Counted from the first letter of the stretch, positions 33,719 to 43,312 are shown. The stretch: 64,000 nucleotides of DNA from HXMU1420-2 sp034670145 (GCA_034670145.1 JAXMOA010000008.1:62001-126000); one strand, 5' to 3'. Translations and numbers: made by a program. Notes: generated by a model from the sequence alone, not told the origin.

Positions 33719-34351
33719 ATGAACTTTCACGAGGTGCGGTTTCCCGCGTCGCTGAGCTTTGGCTCGATCGGCGGGCCAGAACGGCGAACAGATATTGTAA
33801 CCCTGGCAAATGGTTACGAAGAGCGCAACACGCCATGGGCCCATTCGCGGCGGCGCTACGATGCCGGTCTGGGCATGCGTTCTCTGGAGGACATCGAGGT
33901 GCTGATCGCGTTCTTTGAGGCGCGGCGGGGACAGATGTTTGGGTTTCGCTGGAAGGATTGGTCCGATTTCAAATCGGCAAGCGCCTCGGCGGATCCAACG
34001 TCTGAGGATCAGATTCTCGGAGTCGGCGATGGCACAACCCGTGTCTTTGCGCTGGCCAAAACGTATCGCTCGGGCGCCTTCACCTACACGCGTCCGATTT
34101 CCAAACCGGTCCAAGGCACCGTGCTGGTGGGTGTGGAGCAAGATCAGCTACGCGAAGCTGTTGATTTTGAGATTGATACAGCCACGGGGCTGATCACGCT
34201 GGCACAGGCGCCTGGCGCCGGACAAACTGTTTCGGCCGGCTTTGAGTTCGACGTGCCGGTGCGGTTTGACACTCAGGGTATCCAGACCAGTGTTGCCAGC
34301 TTTCAGGCGGGTGATGTGCCGAATGTTCCGGTGATAGAGGTGCGGGTCTGA
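33719..34351 (+). CDS. GTA distal tail protein (g12, DUF2460)
   Basis: A 210-residue DUF2460 (TIGR02217) protein: MNFHEVRFPASLSFGSIGGPERRTDIVTLANGYEERN at the start and ALAKTYRSGAFTYTRPISKPVQGTVLVG in the middle. It forms the distal ring of the tail. Its ribosome site is GAGGAGAGG. The stop shares a base with the g13 start. Confidence 0.92.
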   Translation: MNFHEVRFPASLSFGSIGGPERRTDIVTLANGYEERNTPWAHSRRRYDAGLGMRSLEDIEVLIAFFEARRGQMFGFRWKDWSDFKSASASADPTSEDQILGVGDGTTRVFALAKTYRSGAFTYTRPISKPVQGTVLVGVEQDQLREAVDFEIDTATGLITLAQAPGAGQTVSAGFEFDVPVRFDTQGIQTSVASFQAGDVPNVPVIEVRV

Positions 34352-35235
34352 TGGCGATGGATGACGCATTTCAGGACCATTTGCAGACGGGTCTGACCAC
34401 GCTTTGTCGCTGCTGGGCGATCACGCGGGCCGATGGTGAAACCTATGGGTTCACCGACCACGATTGCATGCTGACCTTTGACGGTTTCACCTTTCGCGCC
34501 AATTCCGGGCTGAGTGCCGCGGCCCTGCAACAGGCCAGCGGCCTATCGGTCGACAATACCGAAGCCATTGGCGCTCTCAACGATGCCGCCGTAACCGAGG
34601 CTGACATTGATGCAGGCCGGTTCGACGGTGCCCGGGTCGAGGCATGGATGGTGAATTGGGCCGATGTTTCGACCCGCTGGCTGATGTTTCGCGGCTCAAT
34701 CGGAGAGTTGCGCCGCGCAGGCGGTGCCTTTCACGCTGAACTGCGGGGGCTGACCGATGCGCTGAACCGGCCTGTGGGGCGGATCTATCAGAAACCCTGC
34801 ACCGCTGTGCTGGGCGACGGGGCCTGCCGGTTCGACCTGAGCGCCGAGGGCTATAGCACGGATATCGAAATCCAGGAGGTCAGCGACGGGCAGATCTACG
34901 CTTGGCCCGATCTGGCCGGTTTCGAACCGGGCTGGTTCACCGGCGGGCGTCTGAATGTGCTGAGTGGCGCGGGGCAGGGCCTTTGGCAACCGATCAAAAG
35001 CGATCGGTTTGAAAACGGCGTGCGCAAAGTGATCACCTGGGAGCCGATCCCGGCCCGGGTCAAAACGGGCGATCTGGTTCAATTGCAGGCGGGATGTGAC
35101 AAACGCATGGAAACCTGCCGATTGAAGTTCAACAACCTGCTGAACTACCAGGGCTTCCCCGATATCCCGGGCGAGGACTGGATGATGGCAGTCCCCAAGC
35201 AAGGCGCGCCCAATACCGGCGGGAGCCGACGGTGA
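34351..35235 (+). CDS. GTA tail hub protein (g13, DUF2163)
   Basis: 294 residues of the DUF2163/phage_BR0599 family. Paired cysteines (CRCWAITRADG; KPCTAVLGDGACRFDL; GCDKRMETCRLKFNN) fit the iron-sulfur cluster seen in the RcGTA hub, and the C-terminus NLLNYQGFPDIPGEDWMMAVP is typical. Its start shares a base with the g12 stop (TGATG) and its end overlaps g14 by 4 bp. Confidence 0.92.
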   Translation: MAMDDAFQDHLQTGLTTLCRCWAITRADGETYGFTDHDCMLTFDGFTFRANSGLSAAALQQASGLSVDNTEAIGALNDAAVTEADIDAGRFDGARVEAWMVNWADVSTRWLMFRGSIGELRRAGGAFHAELRGLTDALNRPVGRIYQKPCTAVLGDGACRFDLSAEGYSTDIEIQEVSDGQIYAWPDLAGFEPGWFTGGRLNVLSGAGQGLWQPIKSDRFENGVRKVITWEPIPARVKTGDLVQLQAGCDKRMETCRLKFNNLLNYQGFPDIPGEDWMMAVPKQGAPNTGGSRR

Positions 35236-35654
35236 ATAGGGTCGTTGCAGCCGCGCGCAGTTGGATCGGCACGCCCTATGTGCATCAGGCCAGCGCCAAA
35301 GGGGCAGGGTGCGATTGCCTTGGTCTGGTGCGCGGTGTCTGGCGCGAGGTGCTGGGAACAGAGCCGGTGATCCCTCCGGCCTATTCCATGGACTGGTCCG
35401 AGCCGCAGGGCGAAGAGCGGCTGTGGCAGGCCGCCGTTGCCCATTTGCGCCCCTGCGCACGGGCGATGGCGCCGGGCGATGTCATCCTGTTTCGAATGCG
35501 CGCGGGTGCCGTGGCCAAACACCTGGGCATCCTGACGGCCAGCGATCGCTTTGTGCACGCGTATTCCGGTCGCGGCGTCTTTGAAAACGCGCTCAGCGCC
35601 CCATGGCAGCGTCGCATTGTGGCGCATTTTGAATTTCCGATTGGAGAGATCTGA
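35232..35654 (+). CDS. GTA cell-wall peptidase (g14, NlpC/P60)
   Basis: A 140-residue NlpC/P60-type cysteine peptidase. Catalytic Cys29 lies in GCDCLGLVRGVWRE, and the His in AKHLGILTA follows. It sits at the tail tip and cuts peptidoglycan on entry into the recipient. The start is GTG 35232 overlapping the g13 stop. Confidence 0.92.
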   Translation: MNRVVAAARSWIGTPYVHQASAKGAGCDCLGLVRGVWREVLGTEPVIPPAYSMDWSEPQGEERLWQAAVAHLRPCARAMAPGDVILFRMRAGAVAKHLGILTASDRFVHAYSGRGVFENALSAPWQRRIVAHFEFPIGEI

Positions 35655-38600
35655 TGGCGACCATACTTTTGTCCGCGGCCGGTGCAGCGATCGGTGGCGC
35701 AATGGCAGGACAGTTTGCCGGCCTGGGCACTGCAATCATCGGGCGCGCCATTGGCGCCTCTCTGGGCAGTGTCATCGACCAGCGCCTGATGGGGGCAGGG
35801 GCCGAACCGGTTGAGCAAGGCAAGGTGGACAGGTTCCGCCTGAGCAATGCCAGCGACGGTACGCCCGTGACCCAGGTCTACGGGCGGATGCGGGTCGGAG
35901 GGCAATTGATCTGGGCCTCGGATTTTCAGGAAAGCAAAACAACTTCGGGTGGCGGCAAGGGCGGCTCGGGCTCGCCTTCGGTGTCACAATACAGTTATTC
36001 CGTCTCTCTCGCTCTGGCCCTCTGCGCCGGAGAGATCAACGCCGTCGGCCGCGTCTGGGCCGATGGCGAAGAGGTGGCGCGCGACGATTTGGGAATGCGG
36101 GTCTATACCGGCGGGCCCGATCAATTGCCTGATCCGCTGATCGAAGCCATCGAAGGCGAAGGCCAAGTGCCCGCCTATCGCGGCACGGCCTATGTTGTGC
36201 TCGAGGATTTGAACCTGGAACGCTTTGGCAATCGTGTCCCGACCTTCAGCTTTGAGGTCGTGCGCGGTGAACAGCCTCAGGCCTCCGGCTATGTGGATGA
36301 CCCGGCGCAATCTGTGCGCGGTGTCGCGCTGGTGCCGGGCACCGGTGAATACGCCTTGGCCACCACACCGGTCTATTACTCGGATGCGGCGGGGGCCGCG
36401 CGGGCGGCCAATATCAATTCACCATCAGGCAAAACAGATCTGGAAACCTCGGTCGATGCGCTGCGGGATGAGCTGCCCAATTGTCAGGCCGTCTCCTTGA
36501 TCGTGTCGTGGTTCGGTGACGATCTGCGCTGTGGGTCCTGTCGTTTGAAACCGAAGGTCGAACAGACCGAGGCCGACGGGTCCATTCCCTGGTCCGTGGC
36601 GGGGGTGACGCGGGCCAATGCTGCTGTGATCGGGCTTCAGGAAGACCGGCCTGTCTATGGTGGCACCCCATGTGACGCCAGTGTGATCGAGTCCATCCGA
36701 CACCTGACCGACGCAGGCCAGCGGGTGATGTTCTATCCGTTCATCCTGATGGATCAACAGCAGGACAACGGTCTGCCTGACCCCTGGAGCGACAATGACG
36801 ATCAGCCCGTTCTGCCCTGGCGCGGCCGGATCACCCTGTCTGAGGCGCCGGGGCGTGACGGCTCTCCGGATGGCACGGCAGAGGCCAATACACAGGTGGC
36901 GGCCTTTTTCGGGACGGCTTCGGCCTCGGATTTTGTCATTTCGGATGGCAGTGTGACCTATACCGGACCGGATGAATGGGGGCTGCGCCGTTTCATTCTC
37001 CATTACGCGGCGCTTTGTGCGGCTGCCGGCGGCGTGGACGCCTTTTGCATCGCATCCGAAATGCGGTCCTTGACGCAGATCCGGGGCGAGAATGGCCAGT
37101 TTGTGGCCGTGCAAGAGCTGCGCAGCCTGGCGAACGAAGTGCGCAGCCTGTTGGGCGCGGAGGCCAAGATTGGCTATGCGGCGGATTGGTCTGAATACTT
37201 CGGGTATCAGCCTCAGGATGGAACAGGCGATCGGTTTTTCCACCTGGATCCGCTCTGGGCGGATGATGCCATAGATTTTGTTGGCATCGACAATTACATG
37301 CCGCTGTCGGATTGGCGGGATGACGCGGATCATGCAGATGCGGACTATGGTTCGATCTACAATCTGGAATATCTGCGCCGCAACATCGAAGGGGGGGAAG
37401 GCTATGAATGGTTCTACCACTCACCCGAAGCCCGCGCCGCCCAGATCCGCACCAAGATTACGGATGATCGGGATGAACCCTGGATCTGGCGCTACAAGGA
37501 TGTTCGCAACTGGTGGTCGCAACCGCATCACGACCGTATTGGCGGGGTCCGGCAAAGCGCGCCGACCGATTGGCTGCCGGAATCCAAACCGATCTGGTTT
37601 ACAGAGCTGGGCTGTTCTGCTGTGGACAAGGGGACCAATCAACCCAACAAATTCATTGACCCCAAATCCAGCGAAAGCCAGTTGCCGCGATACTCCTCCG
37701 GCGCGCGTGATGATCTGATCCAAAGCCAGTATTTGCGTGCGATGTTAGGCTATTGGGCCGATCCCGCCCTGAATCCGGTGTCCGAGGTTTATGGCGATGC
37801 GATGATTGACCTAACCAATGCCTATGTCTGGGCCTGGGACGCGCGCCCGTTTCCTGCCTTTCCCAATGCAACCGAGGTTTGGTCAGATGGCGACAACTAC
37901 CCACTTGGCCATTGGATCAACGGTCGGACGGGCGGGCGGACATTGGCCTCGGTGGTCGAAGAGATTTGCCGCAGTTCCGGGCTGACCCAGATCGACCTGT
38001 CCGAGTTGCACGGTTTCGTGCGTGGCTATGTGGTCGAAGACGTCGCCGATGCGCGCAGCGCCCTGCAACCTTTGATGCTGCGCTATGGCTTTGATGCGGT
38101 TGAACGCGACGGCGTGCTGAAATTCGTTCAACGCGACGGCGGTGTGGACCATGTCGTCACGCTGCCAGAAATGGCCGAAACCGCCGAGATTGACGGGCTG
38201 ACCGAACGCACGCGTGCGGATGAAATCGCCATGACCGGCCGCATCCGTCTCAAATTCATCGAGGCAGACGCCGACCATGCCATCGTCGCCGAAGAGGCGA
38301 TCCGCCAGGAGGATAAGACCCACGCCGTCTCGACCTCGGATCTGGCAACCGCGATGACCCGTGCCGAAGGGCGCGCTGTCGCCGAACGCTGGCTGGCCGA
38401 GGCGCGCGTCTCTCGCGATACGATCCGCTTTGCCATGCCGCCCTCGCGTTTGAACATCCGGGCCGGCGACGTGGTGCAGGTCCCAGACGAAGGCGATGGG
38501 CCCGATGCGCGTTTTCGGGTCGACCGGGTCGAGCTGTCCGACAGGCAACTGATCGAGGCGGTCCGGATCGAACCCGAACTCTATCGCCCTGTCGTGTTGG

Positions 38601-39571
38601 AAAACGCCCTGGCCGCGCAATCGGGCTTTGTTCCGCCTCTGCCAGTGACGCCACTTTTCCTGGATTTGCCGCTCGTCACCGGGGACGAGGTCGCGCACGC
38701 GCCCCATCTGGCCATCACCGCAAACCCCTGGTCCGGCAGCGCCGCCGTCTATAGTTCGGCCTCCGATGAAAACTACACGCTCGAGCGCACCATTACCGCC
38801 CGCGCCGTCGCCGGGGTCACCCAATCGCCACTGGCCGCCCATGCTGCGGGGCGGTGGGATCGCGGCGGACCGCTTCAGGTCCGGCTCACCTCGGGCACAT
38901 TGGAAAGCCGGTCACCATCCGCAGTGCTCAATGGCGCCAACCTGGCCGCCATCGGCAATGGCAGCAGCGGCAACTGGGAATTGTTTCAATTCGAAACAGC
39001 CGAACTTGTCGCGCCCGACACATGGTGGCTCACCAACCGGTTGCGCGGCCAGCTGGGCTCCGATGCGCTGATGCCCGACATCTGGCCCGAAGGATCCTGG
39101 TTTGTGCTGCTTGACGGCACCCCGGAACAAATCGGCCTCAACGCCAATCAAATCCGGATCGCCCAGCATTTCCGCATCGGACCGGCAAACCGGTCCTACT
39201 CGGACCCCTCGTACACCTATCAGGTCCAGGCCTTCGACGGCAACGGATTGCGCCCCTACGCTCCGGCCCATCTGCGTGCCGCACAAACCCCGGGCGGAGA
39301 TCTGGCCCTCTCCTGGATCCGGCGCACCCGGGTCGATGGTGACAGCTGGGATCTCGCAGATGTCCCCCTCGCAGAAGAACGCGAAGCCTACCTCATCCGG
39401 GTCAAACGCGGCGACACCGTGCTGCGAGAGGTCAATACAACCGCGCCGCTCTGGTCCTATTCCGCCTCGGCCCAATCGCAGGACGGCGCTGGGCCAGGCG
39501 ATGTGATCGAAGTTGCGCAAATCTCTGCGCGCTATGGTCCGGGACTTTTTGCGCAACTGACCCTGCCTTAG
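35654..39571 (+). CDS. GTA baseplate megatron / host-specificity protein (g15)
   Basis: A 1305-residue protein. A hydrophobic N-terminal segment (LLSAAGAAIGGAMAGQFAG) precedes tail-hub domains, a TIM-barrel-like domain around residues 390-700 (FILHYAALCAAAGGVDAFCIASEMRSLTQI, WSEYFGYQPQDGTGDRFFHLDPLW, DAIDFVGIDNYMPLSDWRDDADH) and a phage-tail C-terminal part. It forms the spike and side fibres that contact the recipient. Length is as expected, so the gene is intact. The start shares a base with the g14 stop. Confidence 0.94.
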   Translation: MATILLSAAGAAIGGAMAGQFAGLGTAIIGRAIGASLGSVIDQRLMGAGAEPVEQGKVDRFRLSNASDGTPVTQVYGRMRVGGQLIWASDFQESKTTSGGGKGGSGSPSVSQYSYSVSLALALCAGEINAVGRVWADGEEVARDDLGMRVYTGGPDQLPDPLIEAIEGEGQVPAYRGTAYVVLEDLNLERFGNRVPTFSFEVVRGEQPQASGYVDDPAQSVRGVALVPGTGEYALATTPVYYSDAAGAARAANINSPSGKTDLETSVDALRDELPNCQAVSLIVSWFGDDLRCGSCRLKPKVEQTEADGSIPWSVAGVTRANAAVIGLQEDRPVYGGTPCDASVIESIRHLTDAGQRVMFYPFILMDQQQDNGLPDPWSDNDDQPVLPWRGRITLSEAPGRDGSPDGTAEANTQVAAFFGTASASDFVISDGSVTYTGPDEWGLRRFILHYAALCAAAGGVDAFCIASEMRSLTQIRGENGQFVAVQELRSLANEVRSLLGAEAKIGYAADWSEYFGYQPQDGTGDRFFHLDPLWADDAIDFVGIDNYMPLSDWRDDADHADADYGSIYNLEYLRRNIEGGEGYEWFYHSPEARAAQIRTKITDDRDEPWIWRYKDVRNWWSQPHHDRIGGVRQSAPTDWLPESKPIWFTELGCSAVDKGTNQPNKFIDPKSSESQLPRYSSGARDDLIQSQYLRAMLGYWADPALNPVSEVYGDAMIDLTNAYVWAWDARPFPAFPNATEVWSDGDNYPLGHWINGRTGGRTLASVVEEICRSSGLTQIDLSELHGFVRGYVVEDVADARSALQPLMLRYGFDAVERDGVLKFVQRDGGVDHVVTLPEMAETAEIDGLTERTRADEIAMTGRIRLKFIEADADHAIVAEEAIRQEDKTHAVSTSDLATAMTRAEGRAVAERWLAEARVSRDTIRFAMPPSRLNIRAGDVVQVPDEGDGPDARFRVDRVELSDRQLIEAVRIEPELYRPVVLENALAAQSGFVPPLPVTPLFLDLPLVTGDEVAHAPHLAITANPWSGSAAVYSSASDENYTLERTITARAVAGVTQSPLAAHAAGRWDRGGPLQVRLTSGTLESRSPSAVLNGANLAAIGNGSSGNWELFQFETAELVAPDTWWLTNRLRGQLGSDALMPDIWPEGSWFVLLDGTPEQIGLNANQIRIAQHFRIGPANRSYSDPSYTYQVQAFDGNGLRPYAPAHLRAAQTPGGDLALSWIRRTRVDGDSWDLADVPLAEEREAYLIRVKRGDTVLREVNTTAPLWSYSASAQSQDGAGPGDVIEVAQISARYGPGLFAQLTLP

Positions 39572-39611
39572 CACCGCCGCAGCGGAACACCTGCAAAAGC
39601 CAAATCAAAAA

Positions 39612-39647
39612 ACGGCCCGGAGTCTTCTGAACTCCGGGCCGTTTTTT
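39612..39647 (+). terminator. Strong intrinsic terminator ending the GTA cluster
   Basis: ACGGCCCGGAGT (39612-39623) pairs perfectly with ACTCCGGGCCGT (39631-39642) around a 7-nt loop, with an A-run before and a T-run after. It starts 41 bp after the g15 stop. Confidence 0.96.
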
Positions 39648-39792
39648 CGCTGATGACAACGGGTGAAACCCATCCGTTTTCCCCGTCCCAAACCGCTTCC
39701 CGGCACAGGCCACACCGACAAAACCGCCCACAGGCCAACTCATCGACGCCCGTGATCCCCCCAATCAAATCTTTGCGTTTTGAAAATTATTG

Positions 39793-39802
39793 CCTAAATA
39801 GG
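39793..39802. promoter_or_regulatory. Possible operator upstream of cysE
   Basis: CCTAAATAGG, a near-palindrome, lies in an A/T-rich stretch 29 bp before the cysE ATG, next to GGTACC. It could be an operator for a sulfur- or iron-responsive regulator, but no consensus can be matched with confidence. Confidence 0.25.
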
Positions 39803-39830
39803 TACCCTAGCCGCAGCAAGGAGATTTGCC

Positions 39831-40646
39831 ATGGCCGAGGTTCGCACAAATATCACATCCGTTGATCCCATCTGGGACAGGATCACCGAAGAAGCGCATG
39901 ACGCCGTTCGTGACGAACCGCTCATGGGCGGCCTGGTGCATGCCTGCGTGCTGCACCATAAAACCATCGAAAAGGCGCTCAGCTACCGGATTTCGGCGAA
40001 ACTCGCCTCGAACGAGATGTCCACCGTCATCCTGCGCGAAATCGCAGAAGAGGCCTACGCGGCCCGGCCCGAACTGGTGCAGGCGGCGCGCGCTGATCTG
40101 GTGGCAGTCTTCGAACGTGACCCGGCCTGCCACCGCTTCCTGCACCCGCTGCTGTTTTTCAAAGGCTATCAGGCCATGCAGGCCTACCGGGTGGGCCACT
40201 GGCTCTGGAACGAAGGCCGCAAGGATCTGGCCTATTTCCTGCAAATGCGCATTTCCGAGATTTTCGGCATCGACATCCACCCGGCGGCCCGCATCGGCCA
40301 GGGCATCATGATCGACCACGCCCATTCCATCGTTATCGGCGAAACCGCCGTGGTGGGGGACAATGTCTCGATGTTGCACTCCGTCACCCTCGGTGGCACC
40401 GGCAAGGAAGATGACGACCGCCACCCGAAAATCGGCGACGGCGTGCTGATCGGGGCAGGGGCCAAGGTGCTGGGCAATATCAAGATCGGCCATTGCTCGC
40501 GCATCGCCGCCGGCTCTGTGGTGCTGCACGAGGTGCCGCCATGCAAAACCGTGGCCGGCGTCCCCGCCCGGGTTGTGGGCGAGGCCGGTTGTGATCAACC
40601 GTCGCTGTTGATGGATCAATTGTTCGCGGGCGGCGAACGGGGATAA
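39831..40646 (+). CDS. cysE: Serine O-acetyltransferase
   Basis: A 271-residue CysE: the helical N-terminal domain (ITEEAHDAVRDEPLMGGLVHACVLHHKTIEKALSYRISAKL) is followed by left-handed hexapeptide repeats (FGIDIHPAARIGQGIMIDHAHSIVIGETAVVGDNVSMLHSVTLGGTGK). It makes O-acetylserine from serine and acetyl-CoA for cysteine synthesis. AAGGAG lies at 39819-39824. It is followed directly by cysK, so the two steps of cysteine synthesis are side by side. Confidence 0.96.
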   Translation: MAEVRTNITSVDPIWDRITEEAHDAVRDEPLMGGLVHACVLHHKTIEKALSYRISAKLASNEMSTVILREIAEEAYAARPELVQAARADLVAVFERDPACHRFLHPLLFFKGYQAMQAYRVGHWLWNEGRKDLAYFLQMRISEIFGIDIHPAARIGQGIMIDHAHSIVIGETAVVGDNVSMLHSVTLGGTGKEDDDRHPKIGDGVLIGAGAKVLGNIKIGHCSRIAAGSVVLHEVPPCKTVAGVPARVVGEAGCDQPSLLMDQLFAGGERG

Positions 40647-40742
40647 ACCCGAAAACGGCTCTCCTCCCGCTGCAAAACACGCCTTGTGCCAATCCGGGTC
40701 CGCCTCTTGCGGGCCCGTCTGCAAATTGAGGGAGAACCAACC

Positions 40743-41816
40743 ATGACCATCCGCACCACCAACGGTCGGGGCCGCCTTTTTGACTCGGTCGTCGACACCG
40801 TCGGCGACACACCGGCCATCCGCATCAACCGTATCGCCCCGGACCACGTCACAGTCTACGTCAAGGCCGAGTCCTTCAACCCCGCCGCCTCGGTCAAAGA
40901 CCGGCTGGCCATCAACATCATCGAAGCAGCCGAGCGCGAAGGCCGCCTCCAGCCCGGGCAAACCGTGGTCGAGGCGACCAGCGGCAACACCGGAATCGGC
41001 CTGGCCATGGTCTGCGCCGCCAAGGGCTATCCGCTGGTGATCACCATGGCCGAAAGCTTCTCGGTGGAGCGGCGCCAATTGATGCGCTTTTTGGGCGCAA
41101 AGGTGGTGCTGACGCCCAAGGCGCAAGGCGGGTTGGGCATGTACAACAAGGCCGTCGAACTGGCGCAGGCCAATGGTTGGTTCCTGGCCAGCCAGTTCGA
41201 AACCAAGGACAATGCCGATATCCACGAAGCGACCACCGCGCGCGAAATCATCGCGGATTTTGAGGGCGAACAGCTCGATTATTTTGTCAGCGGTTATGGC
41301 ACGGGAGGCACTGTCACAGGGGTCAGCCGGGTTTTGCGCCAACAGCGCCCAGAGGTCAAAATCATCCTGACCGAGCCCTCCAACGCTGCGCTGATCGGCT
41401 CTGGTGTGGCACAGGACCGGGGTCAGAACGGCGCGCCCGCATCCGGCCACCCCGCGTTCGAACCGCATCCGATTCAGGGCTGGACGCCCAATTTCATCCC
41501 GCTGGTTCTGCAAGAAACGCTGGACAAGGACGGCTATGATCAACTGGTGCCCGTCACCGGGGCCGACAGTATCGCCTGGTCGCGCCGTCTGGCTGCGGAA
41601 GAGGGCATTTTTACCGGCATCTCGGGCGGTGGCACCTTTGCCACGGCAATGCAGGTGGCCGAAACCGCGCCTGCCGGATCAGTCCTCCTGGTCATGCTGC
41701 CAGACACGGGCGAACGCTACCTTTCAACTCCGCTGTTTGACGGGATCGCCGCAGAGATGACAGAGGCCGAACAGGCGCTCTCTGCATCGACACCCGGCTA
41801 TCAATTCCCGGATTGA
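40743..41816 (+). CDS. cysK: Cysteine synthase A
   Basis: A 357-residue PLP-dependent O-acetylserine sulfhydrylase. PLP lysine K52 lies in NPAASVKDRLAINII, the substrate loop TSGNTGIGLAM and phosphate-binding GYGTGGTVTGVSRVL are intact, and ISGGGTFATAMQVA is near the end. It condenses O-acetylserine with sulfide. ATG 40743 follows GAGGGAGAACC; upstream in-frame codons are non-conserved. The protein is somewhat longer than the E. coli enzyme at the C-terminus. Confidence 0.95.
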   Translation: MTIRTTNGRGRLFDSVVDTVGDTPAIRINRIAPDHVTVYVKAESFNPAASVKDRLAINIIEAAEREGRLQPGQTVVEATSGNTGIGLAMVCAAKGYPLVITMAESFSVERRQLMRFLGAKVVLTPKAQGGLGMYNKAVELAQANGWFLASQFETKDNADIHEATTAREIIADFEGEQLDYFVSGYGTGGTVTGVSRVLRQQRPEVKIILTEPSNAALIGSGVAQDRGQNGAPASGHPAFEPHPIQGWTPNFIPLVLQETLDKDGYDQLVPVTGADSIAWSRRLAAEEGIFTGISGGGTFATAMQVAETAPAGSVLLVMLPDTGERYLSTPLFDGIAAEMTEAEQALSASTPGYQFPD

Positions 41817-41894
41817 ACCACGTCAGCGCCAACCGGTTTTGCGGGGCTGTCCCGGGGCGGTTTTTCGGAAATATGTAATAAAAACATTGATTTA

Positions 41895-41920
41895 CGAGAT
41901 GTCCCAGCTGGGACATCTCG
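41895..41920. repeat. 26-bp perfect palindrome containing TGTCCCAGCTGGGACA (copy 2)
   Basis: The 16-bp core at 41900-41915 is identical to that at 24210-24225; here the symmetry extends five bases further on each side. It lies in the convergent gap between cysK and pdhC. The 32 bp to the left of both cores match at about half of positions, with no gap needed. Confidence 0.75.
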
Positions 41921-41931
41921 CGATACTCCAC

Positions 41932-41970
41932 AAAAAAGGGCACCGTGCCATCGCAACGCTGCCCTTTTTC
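41932..41970. terminator. Bidirectional terminator between cysK and pdhC
   Basis: AAAAAGGGCA (41933-41942) pairs with TGCCCTTTTT (41960-41969) across a 17-nt loop. A-run and T-run flanks allow it to serve both the cysK (+) and pdhC (-) transcripts. Confidence 0.75.
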
Positions 41971-41989
41971 AGGTTTCGTATCGCCTCTA

Positions 41990-43288
41990 TCAGGCCAGCA
42001 TGACCATCGGATTTTCCAGATTATCCACGATCGCCTTCAGCAATTCAGCACCCAGAGCGCCGTCAATCACCCGATGATCGACCGATAACGTCACCGACAT
42101 CACAGTCGCCACGCTCAGATCTCCATCCGGGCCAACAACCGGCTTTTTCACACCCGCACCAACAGCCAGGATCGCCCCATGCGGCGGGTTGATCACCGCG
42201 TCGAAATTGTCGATGCCGAACATGCCCAGGTTTGAAATTGCAAAACTCCCGCCCTGATATTCATGCGGCGCCAGCTTGCGATCGCGCGCGCGGGTGGCCA
42301 GGTCCTTCATCTCGCTCGACAAGGCCGACAGCGATTTCATTTCCGCGTCTTTCAACACCGGCGTGAACAGCCCACCTTCGATTGCCACAGCCACCGCCAC
42401 ATCCGACGGAGTCAATTGCAGGATCCGATCCCCGGCCCAAACCGCATTGGCGGCCGGTACGGATTGCAGGGCAAGGGCGCAGGCCTTGATGATGAAGTCA
42501 TTGACCGAAAGTTTGACCCCACGCGGCGCCAATTGGGCATTCAGGTCGCCACGGAATTTCAGCAGGGCATCCAACTGGATATCCCGCCGCAGATAGAAAT
42601 GCGGGATCGTCTGTTTGGCCTCGGTCAGCCGTGCCGCGATGGTCTTTCTCATGCCATCCAGCGGAATATCCTGATAGTCGCGGTCGGCATAGATCTTGGC
42701 AACCGCCTCTGCCGAGGCGCCGGATGCAGGGCTGGATTTTGCTGCCGGTGCGGGCGCGGCGGCGGCGGCTGTTGGTGCCGGGGCAGGCGCCGCTGTCGCG
42801 GCCTCGACATCCGCCTTGACGATCCGCCCATGGGGACCAGAACCGGAAATCTGGCTCAGGTCGAGCCCCTTTTGACCGGCAATCCGCCGTGCCAGAGGTG
42901 AGGCAAACACCCGTGTACCGCTCTCGGTGGAGGTGCTGACCGGTGGTGCGGCAGGCGCAGGGGCCGCATCCTCTGCCGGTACCGCACTGGGCGCGGCGGG
43001 GGCCGGAGCGGTAGAGGAGGGGGCGGCCACGTCATCCGCGCTTTCACCCTCTTCCAGGAGGATTGCGATGACGGCGTTCACTTTGACCGCCTCGGTGCCC
43101 TCGGGGACCAGGATCTTGCCGATTATGCCTTCATCGACGGCCTCGAATTCCATGGTTGCCTTGTCGGTTTCGATTTCAGCCAGAAGGTCGCCAGAGGCGA
43201 CAGTGTCGCCTTCCTTGACCAGCCATTTGGCCAGCGTGCCCTCTTCCATCGTGGGCGAGAGGGCGGGCATGAGGATTTCTGTCGGCAT
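41990..43288 (-). CDS. pdhC: Pyruvate dehydrogenase E2, dihydrolipoyl acetyltransferase
   Basis: 432 residues: one N-terminal lipoyl domain with lipoyl-lysine K43 (ETDKATMEFEAV), an Ala/Pro-rich linker, the peripheral subunit-binding domain (FASPLARRIAGQKGLDLSQISGSGPHGRI, ~130-165), a second Ala/Pro linker and the catalytic acetyltransferase domain ending with DHRVIDGALGAELL. It transfers the acetyl group to CoA and is the core of the complex. It is the last gene of pdhA-pdhB-pdhC; an E3 gene is not in the window. Confidence 0.96.
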   Translation of the reverse strand: MPTEILMPALSPTMEEGTLAKWLVKEGDTVASGDLLAEIETDKATMEFEAVDEGIIGKILVPEGTEAVKVNAVIAILLEEGESADDVAAPSSTAPAPAAPSAVPAEDAAPAPAAPPVSTSTESGTRVFASPLARRIAGQKGLDLSQISGSGPHGRIVKADVEAATAAPAPAPTAAAAAPAPAAKSSPASGASAEAVAKIYADRDYQDIPLDGMRKTIAARLTEAKQTIPHFYLRRDIQLDALLKFRGDLNAQLAPRGVKLSVNDFIIKACALALQSVPAANAVWAGDRILQLTPSDVAVAVAIEGGLFTPVLKDAEMKSLSALSSEMKDLATRARDRKLAPHEYQGGSFAISNLGMFGIDNFDAVINPPHGAILAVGAGVKKPVVGPDGDLSVATVMSVTLSVDHRVIDGALGAELLKAIVDNLENPMVMLA

Positions 43289-43312
43289 GATGTCAGTTCC
43301 CTTTGCGAGGGT

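Noticed and set aside
27323..39571. Possible prophage
   Set aside because: No integrase, replication, lysis or attachment site is seen, and gene order, short tape measure and g3.5/g10.1/g13/g15 types are those of a gene transfer agent.
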